Numbered from the stretch's first letter, positions 54,570 to 62,982 are shown. The stretch is 64,000 nucleotides of DNA from Cellvibrio japonicus Ueda107 (GCF_000019225.1 NC_010995.1:2798501-2862500), one strand, 5' to 3'. A program made the numbers and translations. The notes: generated from the sequence alone by a model not told the origin.

Positions 54570-56429
54570 ATGACACGCATTCTGGGGATTTCCGCCTATT
54601 ACCACGACAGTGCCGCGGCATTGGTCATAGACGGCAAGATCATCGCCGCCGCCCAGGAAGAGCGGTTTACCCGTATCAAACACGACCCCGCTTTTCCCAC
54701 CCAGGCTGTGCGCTATTGCCTGGATGAAGCGGGCTGTACCCTCGACCAACTGGACGCAGTAGTCTTTTACGATAAGCCGCTGCTCAAATTCGAACGGTTG
54801 CTGGAAACCTACCTCGCCCATGCGCCGCGCGGTTTTGGCTCCTTCCTGCGCGCCATGCCGATTTGGTTAAAAGAAAAGTTGTTCCTGAAAACCCTTTTAC
54901 GCCGTGAGTTGCGTGCACTTCTACCAAGCCACACACTTCCGCCAGATACAGCACCTGCCGCCCCCCTACCCCGGTTGTTATTTACCGAGCACCACCAGGC
55001 ACACGCCGCCTCGGCCTTCTTTCCCAGCCCTTTTGCCTCGGCAGCAGTACTCTGCCTGGATGGCGTCGGCGAATGGGCAACCAGTTCAGCCTGGTCAGGT
55101 CATGGCAACGACTTGCAACCCTTATGGGAAATCCATTTTCCCCATTCGCTTGGCCTGCTCTATTCCGCGTTCACCTACTACTGCGGTTTTCGCGTGAATT
55201 CCGGTGAATACAAGTTAATGGGATTGGCGCCCTACGGCGAGCCGCGCTATGTGGAGCAGATTTACCAACACCTGATTGATGTCAAACCCGATGGCAGTTT
55301 CCGGCTCAATCTCGATTACTTTGCCTATCCCACCGGCGAGCGCATGACCAACGACAAATTCCATGCGCTCTTTGGCGGCCCGCCGCGCTCGCCCGATACA
55401 CTACCCACCCAAAAAGACATGGATCTGGCGCGCTCGATACAACAGGTGACCGAAGACATAGTGCTGAAGCTCGCCACCAGCCTCCACCGGGAAACCGGTA
55501 TGGAAAACCTGTGTCTGGCTGGCGGTGTCGCCCTGAACTGCGTCGCCAATGGCGAGCTGCTGCGCAAAGGCCCGTTTAAGCAGATCTGGATTCAACCCGC
55601 TGCCGGCGATGCCGGAGGCGCCCTGGGAGCGGCCCTGCAAGCCTGGCACCAATACTACGATCAACCACGCACACCCGTCGCTGGCGACACCATGCAGGGG
55701 GCCTACCTGGGCCCGGCATTTGACGATGTCCACATCCGGCAACTGCTGGAGGAGCGCAACGCGCCCTACCAACACCTGGATGACGAACAACTCTACACCC
55801 ATGTTGCCCGGCACCTGGCCGAGGATAAGGTGGTCGGCTGGTTCCAGGGACGCATGGAATTCGGCCCGCGCGCCCTGGGCAATCGCTCTATCCTGGGCAA
55901 CCCGGCCTCGGCGGCCATGCAATCCACCATGAACCTCAAAATCAAATACCGCGAGTCCTTCCGCCCCTTCGCTCCAGCGGTCTTAGAAGAAGAGGCCGCC
56001 CGTTATTTTGAGCTGAATAGCACCAGCCCTTATATGCTGCGGGTAGCACCGCTCGCTAACGACTGGCGCCTGCCCGATAGCGGTGAACCCCTGTTTGGCC
56101 TCGACAAGTTAAAGCAATCGCGCTCACAGTTGCCGGCCATTACCCATGTGGACTACTCCGCGCGGGTGCAAACCGTCTCGGCAGAGACCAACCCGCGCTT
56201 TACCCGCCTGTTACACGCCTTTAAGGCACTGACCGGTTGGGGGTTGCTGATCAATACCTCTTTTAATGTGCGCGGTGAACCGCCGGTATCGACCCCGGCA
56301 CAGGCCTATGACTGCTTCCTGCGCACCGAGATGGACTACCTGGTGATGGGTAACTACCTGCTGGATCGACACCAGCAATCCCCCCAGGCCATCCACCAGG
56401 CACGCCAGCAAGCCTTCGCACCGGACTAA
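54570..56429 (+). CDS. NodU/CmcH-family carbamoyltransferase
   Basis: The 619-residue enzyme begins MTRILGISAYYHDSAAALVIDGKIIAAAQEERFTRIKHD, the typical NodU/CmcH N-terminus. An HHxxHA metal-binding motif follows in TEHHQAHAASAF (about 145). The Kae1-like core includes VLCLDGVGEWATSS and LCLAGGVALNCVANG, and the YrdC-like C-terminal domain has GRMEFGPRALGNRSIL and FNVRGEPPV. These enzymes transfer carbamoyl from carbamoyl phosphate to a hydroxyl of a sugar or other small molecule. The length is normal. It is followed by the SxtJ-like and DUF5989-like genes with 3-bp spacing and a TGATG overlap, so the three form one operon. Confidence 0.93.
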   Translation: MTRILGISAYYHDSAAALVIDGKIIAAAQEERFTRIKHDPAFPTQAVRYCLDEAGCTLDQLDAVVFYDKPLLKFERLLETYLAHAPRGFGSFLRAMPIWLKEKLFLKTLLRRELRALLPSHTLPPDTAPAAPLPRLLFTEHHQAHAASAFFPSPFASAAVLCLDGVGEWATSSAWSGHGNDLQPLWEIHFPHSLGLLYSAFTYYCGFRVNSGEYKLMGLAPYGEPRYVEQIYQHLIDVKPDGSFRLNLDYFAYPTGERMTNDKFHALFGGPPRSPDTLPTQKDMDLARSIQQVTEDIVLKLATSLHRETGMENLCLAGGVALNCVANGELLRKGPFKQIWIQPAAGDAGGALGAALQAWHQYYDQPRTPVAGDTMQGAYLGPAFDDVHIRQLLEERNAPYQHLDDEQLYTHVARHLAEDKVVGWFQGRMEFGPRALGNRSILGNPASAAMQSTMNLKIKYRESFRPFAPAVLEEEAARYFELNSTSPYMLRVAPLANDWRLPDSGEPLFGLDKLKQSRSQLPAITHVDYSARVQTVSAETNPRFTRLLHAFKALTGWGLLINTSFNVRGEPPVSTPAQAYDCFLRTEMDYLVMGNYLLDRHQQSPQAIHQARQQAFAPD

Positions 56430-56432
56430 GCC

Positions 56433-56840
56433 ATGCACACATCCACACCGCCCACCACCAAAGCCTTGCGCGAATTTGCTTATACCCTGGCGATCGCCTT
56501 TCCAGTTGTCTTCTGCCTGCTGTTGCCCTGGCTGTTCAACTACGCTATCCCCTACTGGCCGTTGGCCATCAGCGGCATCTTGTTGCTGCAAGCCTGGCTC
56601 CATCCGCCCAGTTTGGCTCCCGTCCAAAAGCTCTGGATGGCCCTCACCGGAATCCTGGGGTGGATCAACACCCGGATTATCCTGGGCCTGGTGTTTTTCC
56701 TGCTGATCACCCCGATCGGCTGGATACAGCGCCGACGCCACAAACTGCATTATCATCCGAATGTTATCCCTGAGGCCGACAGCTATAAAATCCGTCGCTC
56801 CCAGCCACTAAGCCCTACCGATTTGGAGAATCCCTTCTGA
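56433..56840 (+). CDS. SxtJ-like membrane protein
   Basis: This 135-residue protein has two or three transmembrane helices (AFPVVFCLLLPWLFNYAI, WPLAISGILLLQAWL, IILGLVFFLLITPIGWIQRR) and a short polar C-terminus ending PLSPTDLENPF. It matches the SxtJ family, named for a small protein in saxitoxin clusters and regularly found directly behind NodU-type carbamoyltransferases. Its role is unknown; anchoring or assisting the carbamoyltransferase at the membrane is a reasonable guess. It begins 3 bp after the carbamoyltransferase stop and its own stop overlaps the next start. Confidence 0.8.
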   Translation: MHTSTPPTTKALREFAYTLAIAFPVVFCLLLPWLFNYAIPYWPLAISGILLLQAWLHPPSLAPVQKLWMALTGILGWINTRIILGLVFFLLITPIGWIQRRRHKLHYHPNVIPEADSYKIRRSQPLSPTDLENPF

Positions 56841-56992
56841 TGTTGGAATTCCTGCAAGACCTCTGGCGCTTTCTCAAAGTACGTAAAAAATTCTGGATGC
56901 TGCCCATCATCATCGTGCTGGTATTGCTCGGCGCCCTGGTAGTTGCCAGCCAGCAATCGGCCCTGGCAGGGTTCATCTATACGCTTTTCTAG
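56840..56992 (+). CDS. Short single-pass membrane protein, DUF5989-like
   Basis: The 50-residue frame MLEFLQDLWRFLKVRKKFW followed by the hydrophobic MLPIIIVLVLLGALVVASQ overlaps the SxtJ-like stop codon as TGATG. The layout (amphipathic start with LWRFLKVRKKFW, one helix, short tail ending AGFIYTLF) is that of the DUF5989 proteins that complete the carbamoyltransferase-SxtJ operon in many bacteria. It was probably missed by many gene callers because of its size. Function unknown. Confidence 0.8.
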   Translation: MLEFLQDLWRFLKVRKKFWMLPIIIVLVLLGALVVASQQSALAGFIYTLF

Positions 56993-57094
56993 GGTTTATC
57001 CCGATTCTGGGGCCTGTTCTGACACCTTGCATTGGCACAGCCGGTACGAGGCGGGTAAAATGCCCGCCTTTTTCCTTTGCCGATTCTGGTTGCC

Positions 57095-58231
57095 ATGTCT
57101 GATGTAACGCCCTCCACTGCCCCTGTCACCACCAGCCGCTCCCCCGGTGCCAAGGTTATTGTCGGTATGTCCGGTGGTGTGGACTCCTCTGTCTCTGCCC
57201 TGTTGCTGCAACAGCAGGGTTATGCAGTTGAAGGCCTGTTTATGAAGAACTGGGACGAGGACGATGGCACCGAATACTGTACCGCCAAGGCCGACCTGGC
57301 CGATGCGCAGAGGGTGTGCGACAAGCTGGGTATCAAGCTGCACACCGCCAATTTCGCCGCCGAATACTGGGACAATGTATTCGAGCACTTCCTTGAGGAA
57401 TACAAGGCTGGCCGCACGCCCAACCCGGACATCCTGTGCAACCGCGAAATCAAGTTCAAAGTCTTTATGGAATACGCACAGATGCTGGGCGGTGAGCTGA
57501 TTGCCACCGGCCACTATGTGCGCCGCGCCGACCGCAATGGCCACACCCTGCTGCTCAAAGGCCTGGATCCGAACAAGGACCAGAGCTACTTCCTCCATGC
57601 CGTTGGTGAAGCCGAATTTGCCAAATCCCTCTTCCCGGTGGGTGAACTGGAAAAACCCGAGGTACGCCGTATTGCCGAAGAGCACGGCCTGGTCACGCAC
57701 AACAAAAAAGACAGCACCGGCATCTGCTTTATCGGCGAACGCCGCTTCAAAGACTTTTTACAGCAATACCTGCCGGCCCAGCCGGGCGAGATCCAAACCC
57801 CGGATGGCCAGGTGATCGGCGAGCATATGGGCCTGATGTACCACACCATCGGCCAGCGCCAGGGCCTGGGTATAGGCGGTGTAAAAGGTGCCAATGAAGA
57901 GCCCTGGTTTGTGGCGCAGAAAGACCTGGGCCGTAATGTATTGATTGTGGTTCAGGGCACCGACCACCCGCTGCTCTATACCAACCACCTGCTCGCCCAG
58001 CAGACCCACTGGATCAACGGCAGCGCGCCTGCCAGCGAATTCCGCTGCATGGCTAAAACCCGCTACCGCCAGCCGGACCAGGCCTGCCGTGTGCAGGTAC
58101 TGGATAACGGCAGGCTGGATGTGTTCTTTGATGAGCCGCAACGCGCCGTGACCCCCGGCCAATCCCTGGTACTCTACGATGGCGACACCTGCCTGGGCGG
58201 CGCGGTGATTGAATCCACCGATAATTGTTAA
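57095..58231 (+). CDS. mnmA: tRNA-specific 2-thiouridylase MnmA
   Basis: From the ATG at 57095 the enzyme has 378 residues; a TTG six codons upstream is less likely. The PP-loop is VIVGMSGGVDSSVSALLL (about 21-38). The two catalytic cysteines are in NPDILCNREIKF (about 113) and KDSTGICFIGERRF (about 211), the second forming the persulfide that donates sulfur. The C-terminal beta-barrel includes CMAKTRYRQPDQ. It makes 2-thiouridine at the wobble position of tRNA-Glu, Gln and Lys. hflD and purB follow on the same strand. Confidence 0.97.
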   Translation: MSDVTPSTAPVTTSRSPGAKVIVGMSGGVDSSVSALLLQQQGYAVEGLFMKNWDEDDGTEYCTAKADLADAQRVCDKLGIKLHTANFAAEYWDNVFEHFLEEYKAGRTPNPDILCNREIKFKVFMEYAQMLGGELIATGHYVRRADRNGHTLLLKGLDPNKDQSYFLHAVGEAEFAKSLFPVGELEKPEVRRIAEEHGLVTHNKKDSTGICFIGERRFKDFLQQYLPAQPGEIQTPDGQVIGEHMGLMYHTIGQRQGLGIGGVKGANEEPWFVAQKDLGRNVLIVVQGTDHPLLYTNHLLAQQTHWINGSAPASEFRCMAKTRYRQPDQACRVQVLDNGRLDVFFDEPQRAVTPGQSLVLYDGDTCLGGAVIESTDNC

Positions 58232-58270
58232 GCTTTATATCACCTTTAACCGATTGCGAGAGAGCGTTGC

Positions 58271-58894
58271 GTGAGCAAAAACTGGCAAGACATTACCCTC
58301 GCCCTGGCGGGCATTTTCCAGGCCACCCACCTGGTTGACCAGGTGGCGCGCACCGGCCATTTGCCGCCGGATGCCTTCAAATGCAGTATTGAAAGCCTGC
58401 TTGACCTGAATCCACCTGACACCCTGGCCGTTTATGGTGGCGATGCCGCCAACCTGCGCACCGGCCTTGAAATCATGCGCGAGCTGTTGCGCCCTAGCTC
58501 ATCCAAATACCGTGAAACCCTGCGTTATGGGCTTGGGGTGTTACACCTGCAAAAAAAGCTCGCCGGACGCCGCGATATGCTCGGCGTGATCGGCAGCCGC
58601 ATCGACCAGGCGGCCCAGCAAGCGGAAACCTTTGGCAGTACCCACGACAATGTGATTGCCAACCTCGGCGGCCTCTATAGCGAAACCATCAGCACTTTCC
58701 GCTACCGCATCCAGGTCAATGGCGAATACCAGTACTTGCAACAAACCCGTATCGCTAACCAGATTCGCGCCCTGCTGCTCGCCGCCATCCGCTCCGCCAT
58801 GCTCTGGCGCCAGGTGGGCGGCAACCGCTGGCAGCTGTTGTTTTATCGCAAGCAAATCTCCTGGCAGGTAGAGGATTTATTGCGCCGGATGTGA
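58271..58894 (+). CDS. hflD: High frequency lysogenization protein HflD homolog
   Basis: The 207-residue helical protein starts at a GTG (SKNWQDITLALAGIFQATHLVDQVARTGHL) and has the family's ESLLDLNPPDTLAVYGG and GRRDMLGVIGSRIDQAAQQAE segments. In E. coli HflD is a membrane-associated factor that binds lambda CII; its housekeeping role is unclear. The mnmA-hflD-purB order is the same as in E. coli. A repeat element begins 13 bp after the stop codon. Confidence 0.94.
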   Translation: MSKNWQDITLALAGIFQATHLVDQVARTGHLPPDAFKCSIESLLDLNPPDTLAVYGGDAANLRTGLEIMRELLRPSSSKYRETLRYGLGVLHLQKKLAGRRDMLGVIGSRIDQAAQQAETFGSTHDNVIANLGGLYSETISTFRYRIQVNGEYQYLQQTRIANQIRALLLAAIRSAMLWRQVGGNRWQLLFYRKQISWQVEDLLRRM

Positions 58895-58907
58895 CTAGCG
58901 GTGCAAC

Positions 58908-59010
58908 GGAAAGAATAGGCTTTCACTCAGAGCACGCCGTCAATACGTCCCTGTAGGCTCGAGGTCGGCATCCATGCCTCTCTCGTCCCTGAGCGAAAGC
59001 CTATTCTTCC
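58908..59010 (+). repeat. Palindromic repeat element, copy A
   Basis: The outer arms 58908-58930 and 58989-59010 are complementary apart from one bulge and one mismatch. The core (58931-58988) contains ACGCCGTCAATACGTCC and GGCTCG followed by GGCATCCATGCC. The same core occurs in copies B and C, while the arms are unrelated in sequence between copies. It lies between hflD and purB. Confidence 0.85.
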
Positions 59011-59072
59011 CTCTCAACATCCGTAGTATTCGATACAAAATGTTTAATTAACTTTGATCAATGGAAACCACC

Positions 59073-60452
59073 ATGAGCAATTCCTTCGACACCCTCTCGG
59101 CCCTCAACGCCGTCTCCCCGGTAGATGGCCGCTACGGCAGCAAAACCACTGCCCTGCGTAAAATTTTCAGCGAATTCGGTTTAATCCGTTTCCGTGTCGA
59201 AGTGGAAGTGCGCTGGCTGCAACAGTTAAGCCGCCATGCACAAATCAGCGAAGTGCCCGAATTCAGTGCCGCAACCAATAGCTTCTTGGATAACCTGGTT
59301 GCCAACTTTGACGAAAACCAGGCGCAGCAAATCAAAGACATTGAACGCACCACCAACCACGACGTAAAAGCCGTGGAATACTTCCTCAAAAAACAATTCG
59401 CCGGCAACACCGAGCTGGAAGCTGTTCTCGAATTCGTACACTTTGCCTGCACGTCGGAAGACATCAATAACCTGTCCCACGCCCTGATGCTGCGCGAAGG
59501 CCGTGAAGAATTCCTGAAAGACGCTGAGGCAATTGTGGCCGGCATTGTGAAACTGGCCCACGACTATGCCGAGGTACCCATGCTCTCGCGCACCCACGGC
59601 CAAACCGCATCACCCACCACCGTGGGTAAGGAAATGGCCAACGTGGCCGCACGCCTGCGCCGCCAGGTCAACGCGGTAAAAGCAGTGGAACTGCTGGGCA
59701 AAATCAACGGCGCCGTGGGCAACTACAACGCGCACCTGTCCGCCTACCCAAGCATCGACTGGCAAGCCAACGCACAACAATTTGTGCAAAGCCTGGGCCT
59801 GACCTGGAACCCCTATACCACCCAGATCGAGCCCCACGACTACATCGCCGAACTGTTCGATGCGGTTGCGCGCTTCAACACCATCCTGATCGACTTCGAC
59901 CGCGATGTCTGGGGCTATATCTCCCTCGGCTACTTCAAGCAAAAAACCATCGCCGGCGAAGTGGGTTCCTCCACCATGCCGCACAAGGTCAATCCTATCG
60001 ACTTTGAAAACTCCGAAGGCAACCTGGGCATCGCCAATGCTATTTTCACCCACCTGGCGCAAAAGCTGCCCATCTCCCGCTGGCAGCGCGACCTCACCGA
60101 CTCCACGGTGCTGCGCAATATGGGTGTAGGCTTTGGCTACAGCATGATCGCCTACGCTTCCACGTTAAAAGGCATGGGCAAGCTCGAATTAAATCGCGCG
60201 CGCCTGGAGGAAGACCTGGACAACGCCTGGGAAGTGCTGGCCGAACCTATCCAAACCGTGATGCGCCGCTACAATGTAGAAGAACCCTACGAAAAATTAA
60301 AAGCGCTGACCCGCGGCCAGGCCATCACCAAAGAGCTGATGACCCAATTTGTGGAAACCCTGGATATCCCCGAAGAAGCCAAACAGTTATTGCGTGAACT
60401 GACCCCTGCAACCTACATAGGTAATGCGGTAGATCAAGCCAACGCCATTTAA
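59073..60452 (+). CDS. purB: Adenylosuccinate lyase
   Basis: From the ATG at 59073 the enzyme has 459 residues; GGAAA lies just before it, inside a possible earlier start at 59061. The sequence follows E. coli PurB closely: LNAVSPVDGRYGSKTTALR, TTNHDVKAVEYFLK, FACTSEDINNLSHALMLR, MLSRTHGQTASPTTVGKEMANVA and the fumarase-family signature GSSTMPHKVNPIDFENSEGN (about 285-305, flexible loop with the catalytic Ser). It acts twice in purine synthesis, releasing fumarate from SAICAR and adenylosuccinate. A terminator follows. Confidence 0.98.
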   Translation: MSNSFDTLSALNAVSPVDGRYGSKTTALRKIFSEFGLIRFRVEVEVRWLQQLSRHAQISEVPEFSAATNSFLDNLVANFDENQAQQIKDIERTTNHDVKAVEYFLKKQFAGNTELEAVLEFVHFACTSEDINNLSHALMLREGREEFLKDAEAIVAGIVKLAHDYAEVPMLSRTHGQTASPTTVGKEMANVAARLRRQVNAVKAVELLGKINGAVGNYNAHLSAYPSIDWQANAQQFVQSLGLTWNPYTTQIEPHDYIAELFDAVARFNTILIDFDRDVWGYISLGYFKQKTIAGEVGSSTMPHKVNPIDFENSEGNLGIANAIFTHLAQKLPISRWQRDLTDSTVLRNMGVGFGYSMIAYASTLKGMGKLELNRARLEEDLDNAWEVLAEPIQTVMRRYNVEEPYEKLKALTRGQAITKELMTQFVETLDIPEEAKQLLRELTPATYIGNAVDQANAI

Positions 60453-60465
60453 CACATGGTGAAAT

Positions 60466-60495
60466 AAAGGGCTCGCAAGGGCCCTTTTGTTTTTT
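60466..60495 (+). terminator. Intrinsic terminator of purB
   Basis: AAAGGGC pairs with GCCCTTT around TCGCAAGG, followed by TGTTTTTT. It lies 14 bp past the purB stop. Confidence 0.88.
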
Positions 60496-60522
60496 GAATC
60501 AACACAGTGTCGGATACCAACC

Positions 60523-61677
60523 ATGATTGCTCCCCTCACCCATCTCGGCGATATGCCCATCGAAGAATTCCTGCGCGATTACTGGCAGAAAAAACCGCTG
60601 CTGATCCGCAATGCTTTTCCCGGCTTTGAATCGCCCATTGCGCCCGATGAACTGGCGGGTTTGGCGCTGGAGGAAGAGGTGGAGTCGCGCATTGTGCTGG
60701 AAAATGGAGCAACCCCCTGGGAATTGCGCAACGGCCCCTTCGACGAAGATACCTTTGCCAAGCTGCCGGAAAAACGCTGGACGCTGCTGGTTCAAGCCGT
60801 AGACCAATGGGTACCCGAGGTAAACCAGTTGCTGGATTATTTCCGCTTTATTCCCAACTGGCGCCTGGATGACCTGATGATCAGCTACGCCCCCGACCAG
60901 GGCGGTGTCGGCCCCCACTTCGATTACTACGATGTGTTCCTGCTGCAGGGACTGGGCAAGCGCCACTGGAAAATCGGCCAAGTGTGCGATAACAACTCAC
61001 CGCGTGTGGAAGGCACGCGCTTGAAAATCTTGAGCGAATTCCACACCACCGATGAATGGGTACTGGAACCCGGCGATATGCTGTATATCCCGCCCGGCAT
61101 CGCCCACTGGGGCAATGCGGTGGGTGATGACTGCATGACCTACTCTATTGGTTTCCGCGCTCCCAGCCATGCCGATATCCTCTCCGAAATCGGCCAGGAA
61201 GTTGCGCTGAATATTGCCGACGACCTGCGCTACAGCGATCCGGATTTAAAGCGGCAAAGCAATCCCGGTGAAATCGGCCCCGAGGCCATTGCACAATTGC
61301 AGCACATCATCCAGCAACACCTGACGCCGGAAACCATTGCGCACTGGTTCGGCAAATACATGACCGAGCGCAAATACCTGGAGCAAACCGACGAGGAACC
61401 ACTGGAAATCGATGCCGACGACTGGCAAGCCGCACTGGCCGATGGCCAATTGCTGTGGCGCCACCCGGCAGCGCGCCTCGCCTTCCACAGCGATAAAAAC
61501 GGCACCTTTTTATTTGCCGATGGTGAAGCGATTAACTGTTCACGCGAACTGGCTGAGTTAGTCTGCGCCGAAACAGAAATCAGCTGGGTGCAAATCAAAC
61601 CCTTCGTGCAAGAACCTTTTGATGTGGCAGCGTTATCACAATTAATCAATCAAGAAACGCTGTTAATCGACGAATAA
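60523..61677 (+). CDS. roxA: RoxA-type (YcfD) ribosomal protein arginine hydroxylase
   Basis: From the ATG at 60523 the protein has 384 residues, near the 373 of E. coli YcfD/RoxA. The JmjC/cupin domain has the Fe-binding HxD in GVGPHFDYYDVFLLQGLGKRHWKIG (about 128-131) and the distal His in DMLYIPPGIAHWGNAVGDDCMTYSIGFR (about 190). The C-terminal winged-helix part contains LLWRHPAARLAFH. RoxA is a 2-oxoglutarate- and Fe(II)-dependent oxygenase that hydroxylates an arginine of ribosomal protein L16. Only a weak GGAT precedes the ATG. Two palindromic repeat elements follow the gene. Confidence 0.93.
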   Translation: MIAPLTHLGDMPIEEFLRDYWQKKPLLIRNAFPGFESPIAPDELAGLALEEEVESRIVLENGATPWELRNGPFDEDTFAKLPEKRWTLLVQAVDQWVPEVNQLLDYFRFIPNWRLDDLMISYAPDQGGVGPHFDYYDVFLLQGLGKRHWKIGQVCDNNSPRVEGTRLKILSEFHTTDEWVLEPGDMLYIPPGIAHWGNAVGDDCMTYSIGFRAPSHADILSEIGQEVALNIADDLRYSDPDLKRQSNPGEIGPEAIAQLQHIIQQHLTPETIAHWFGKYMTERKYLEQTDEEPLEIDADDWQAALADGQLLWRHPAARLAFHSDKNGTFLFADGEAINCSRELAELVCAETEISWVQIKPFVQEPFDVAALSQLINQETLLIDE

Positions 61678-61697
61678 TCAAAATGACCAACTCACAA

Positions 61698-61800
61698 GGG
61701 GTTTCGATATTTCTTCCGAGACCGTGTGCGGCATGGATGCCGCACTCGAGCCCCCAAGGAAGGGTTTACGGCGTGTCTCGGAAGAAATATCGGAACCCCC
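61698..61800 (-). repeat. Palindromic repeat element, copy B (inverted)
   Basis: Arms 61698-61722 and 61774-61800 are nearly perfectly complementary. On the minus strand the core reads ACGCCGTAAACCCTTCC and GGGGGCTCGAGTGC followed by GGCATCCATGCCGCAC. It therefore has the same core as copies A and C in the opposite orientation, with different arms. It starts 20 bp after the roxA stop. Confidence 0.85.
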
Positions 61801-61867
61801 ACCTGACACAGTGCAACTTAGAGATACGTCAAAAACGATAAAGCAAAATAGATTCGGTGCCACCGGC

Positions 61868-61969
61868 GGCTTTCCGGTGTTACTACTGTGACACGCCGTG
61901 AATCCATCCCTGGAGGCTCGTCGTCGACATCCATGTCTCCGACGGTCACAGTAATAACACCGGAAAGCC
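61868..61969 (+). repeat. Palindromic repeat element, copy C
   Basis: Arms 61868-61892 and 61945-61969 are 25 nt each with one mismatch. The core has ACGCCGTGAATCCATCC, GGAGGCTCG and GACATCCATGTC. It ends 19 bp before the acetyltransferase start, so it would form a large hairpin immediately upstream of that gene's ribosome binding region. Confidence 0.87.
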
Positions 61970-61988
61970 TATACATTGGACTTTGAAC

Positions 61989-62435
61989 ATGGCTGTTGAA
62001 ATATTAAAGACTGACTGGCAAACCCACAGTGCGGAACTCACCCGAGTCCGCACGCTGGTTTTTATGGAAGAACAACAGGTCTCAGCGGAAGATGAATGGG
62101 ACGGATTGGACAACAGTGCCACGCATTTTCTGGTCACCGACAATCAACAAACCATAGGCTGCGCACGTTTGCTACAGGAACATCACAACGGCCAAACCCT
62201 ATTCCATATTGGACGTGTCGCCATACTCAAACCCCGGCGCGGGCAAGGTATTGGCCACCAATTAATGCAGGTAGTCATTAACCACTGCCGGCAACTCTCG
62301 CCAACAACCCCTATCTACCTGCACGCCCAATGCGAGCGGCAGCATTTTTACGAGGTGTTGGGCTTTGAAGTTGAAGGCGACATCTTTATAGATGCAGGTA
62401 TTCCCCACATCAGTATGCGCTACAAAACACAATGA
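61989..62435 (+). CDS. GNAT-family N-acetyltransferase
   Basis: The 148-residue protein has the GNAT acetyl-CoA binding core in FHIGRVAILKPRRGQGIGHQLMQVVINHC (Q/RxxGxG/A as RRGQGIG, about 78-84). The C-terminal part is AQCERQHFYEVLGFEVEGDIFIDAGIPHISMRYK, with the FYxxLGF motif. It resembles the ElaA/YjcF-like group; the substrate is unknown. I start at the ATG at 61989; a TTG two codons earlier is less likely. No strong ribosome binding site is visible, and repeat copy C lies immediately upstream. The next gene starts 13 bp after its stop, so they form an operon. Confidence 0.88.
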   Translation: MAVEILKTDWQTHSAELTRVRTLVFMEEQQVSAEDEWDGLDNSATHFLVTDNQQTIGCARLLQEHHNGQTLFHIGRVAILKPRRGQGIGHQLMQVVINHCRQLSPTTPIYLHAQCERQHFYEVLGFEVEGDIFIDAGIPHISMRYKTQ

Positions 62436-62448
62436 CAGGAACCACCCC

Positions 62449-62949
62449 ATGGCCGAACAATCCAGTGTCAGTGAATACTTATGGCTGTTAGACGGGCTCG
62501 ACGATTTTCAACAACAAAGCCTCTTGCTGGTTCAACAAAGTATTCGCCAAATCGCCATCCTCACCCGCGACCTGGACGCCCCCGTCTATGACACGGCGGA
62601 ATTTATCCAGGCCCTCTCCAACTTTGCCCGCGCCAGCCGCCATGCACAGGTACAGATACTCGTCAAAGACACCAAACCTGCCATAGAACGCGGCCATAAA
62701 CTGATTCGATTAACACAACGCCTCTCCGGAAAAATCCAACTGAAAAAAATGACCGTAGAACCCAACAACAGCGAAATGGGTTTTATGCTGTGCGACAACA
62801 GCCAATTACTCTACAAAAACGACGAAGCCACCTACCGCGGCTTCGCCAACTTCCAGGCCGCACGCGAAGTACGACAACTGCGCGAACAATTTAATTATGT
62901 GTGGCAATACGCAGAGGAAGAGCCGGAGTTTAAACAGTTAAGCCTCTGA
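62449..62949 (+). CDS. Conserved hypothetical protein paired with the acetyltransferase
   Basis: From the ATG at 62449 the protein has 166 residues; CAGGAACC lies at the right distance before it. It contains LLLVQQSIRQIAILTRDLDAPVYDTAEFIQALSNFARASRHAQVQILVKDTKPAIERGHKLIRLTQRLS, a pattern like the half-domain of phospholipase-D-type proteins (substrate-binding but without an HKD motif), and then GFMLCDNSQLLYKNDEATYRGFANF. I believe it belongs to a DUF family that usually follows a GNAT gene in pseudomonads (DUF7931-like). Function unknown; no membrane segment or signal peptide. Confidence 0.75.
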   Translation: MAEQSSVSEYLWLLDGLDDFQQQSLLLVQQSIRQIAILTRDLDAPVYDTAEFIQALSNFARASRHAQVQILVKDTKPAIERGHKLIRLTQRLSGKIQLKKMTVEPNNSEMGFMLCDNSQLLYKNDEATYRGFANFQAAREVRQLREQFNYVWQYAEEEPEFKQLSL

Positions 62950-62982
62950 CCTTTGGGCTGGATGCTATAGCCACACTCCAGG

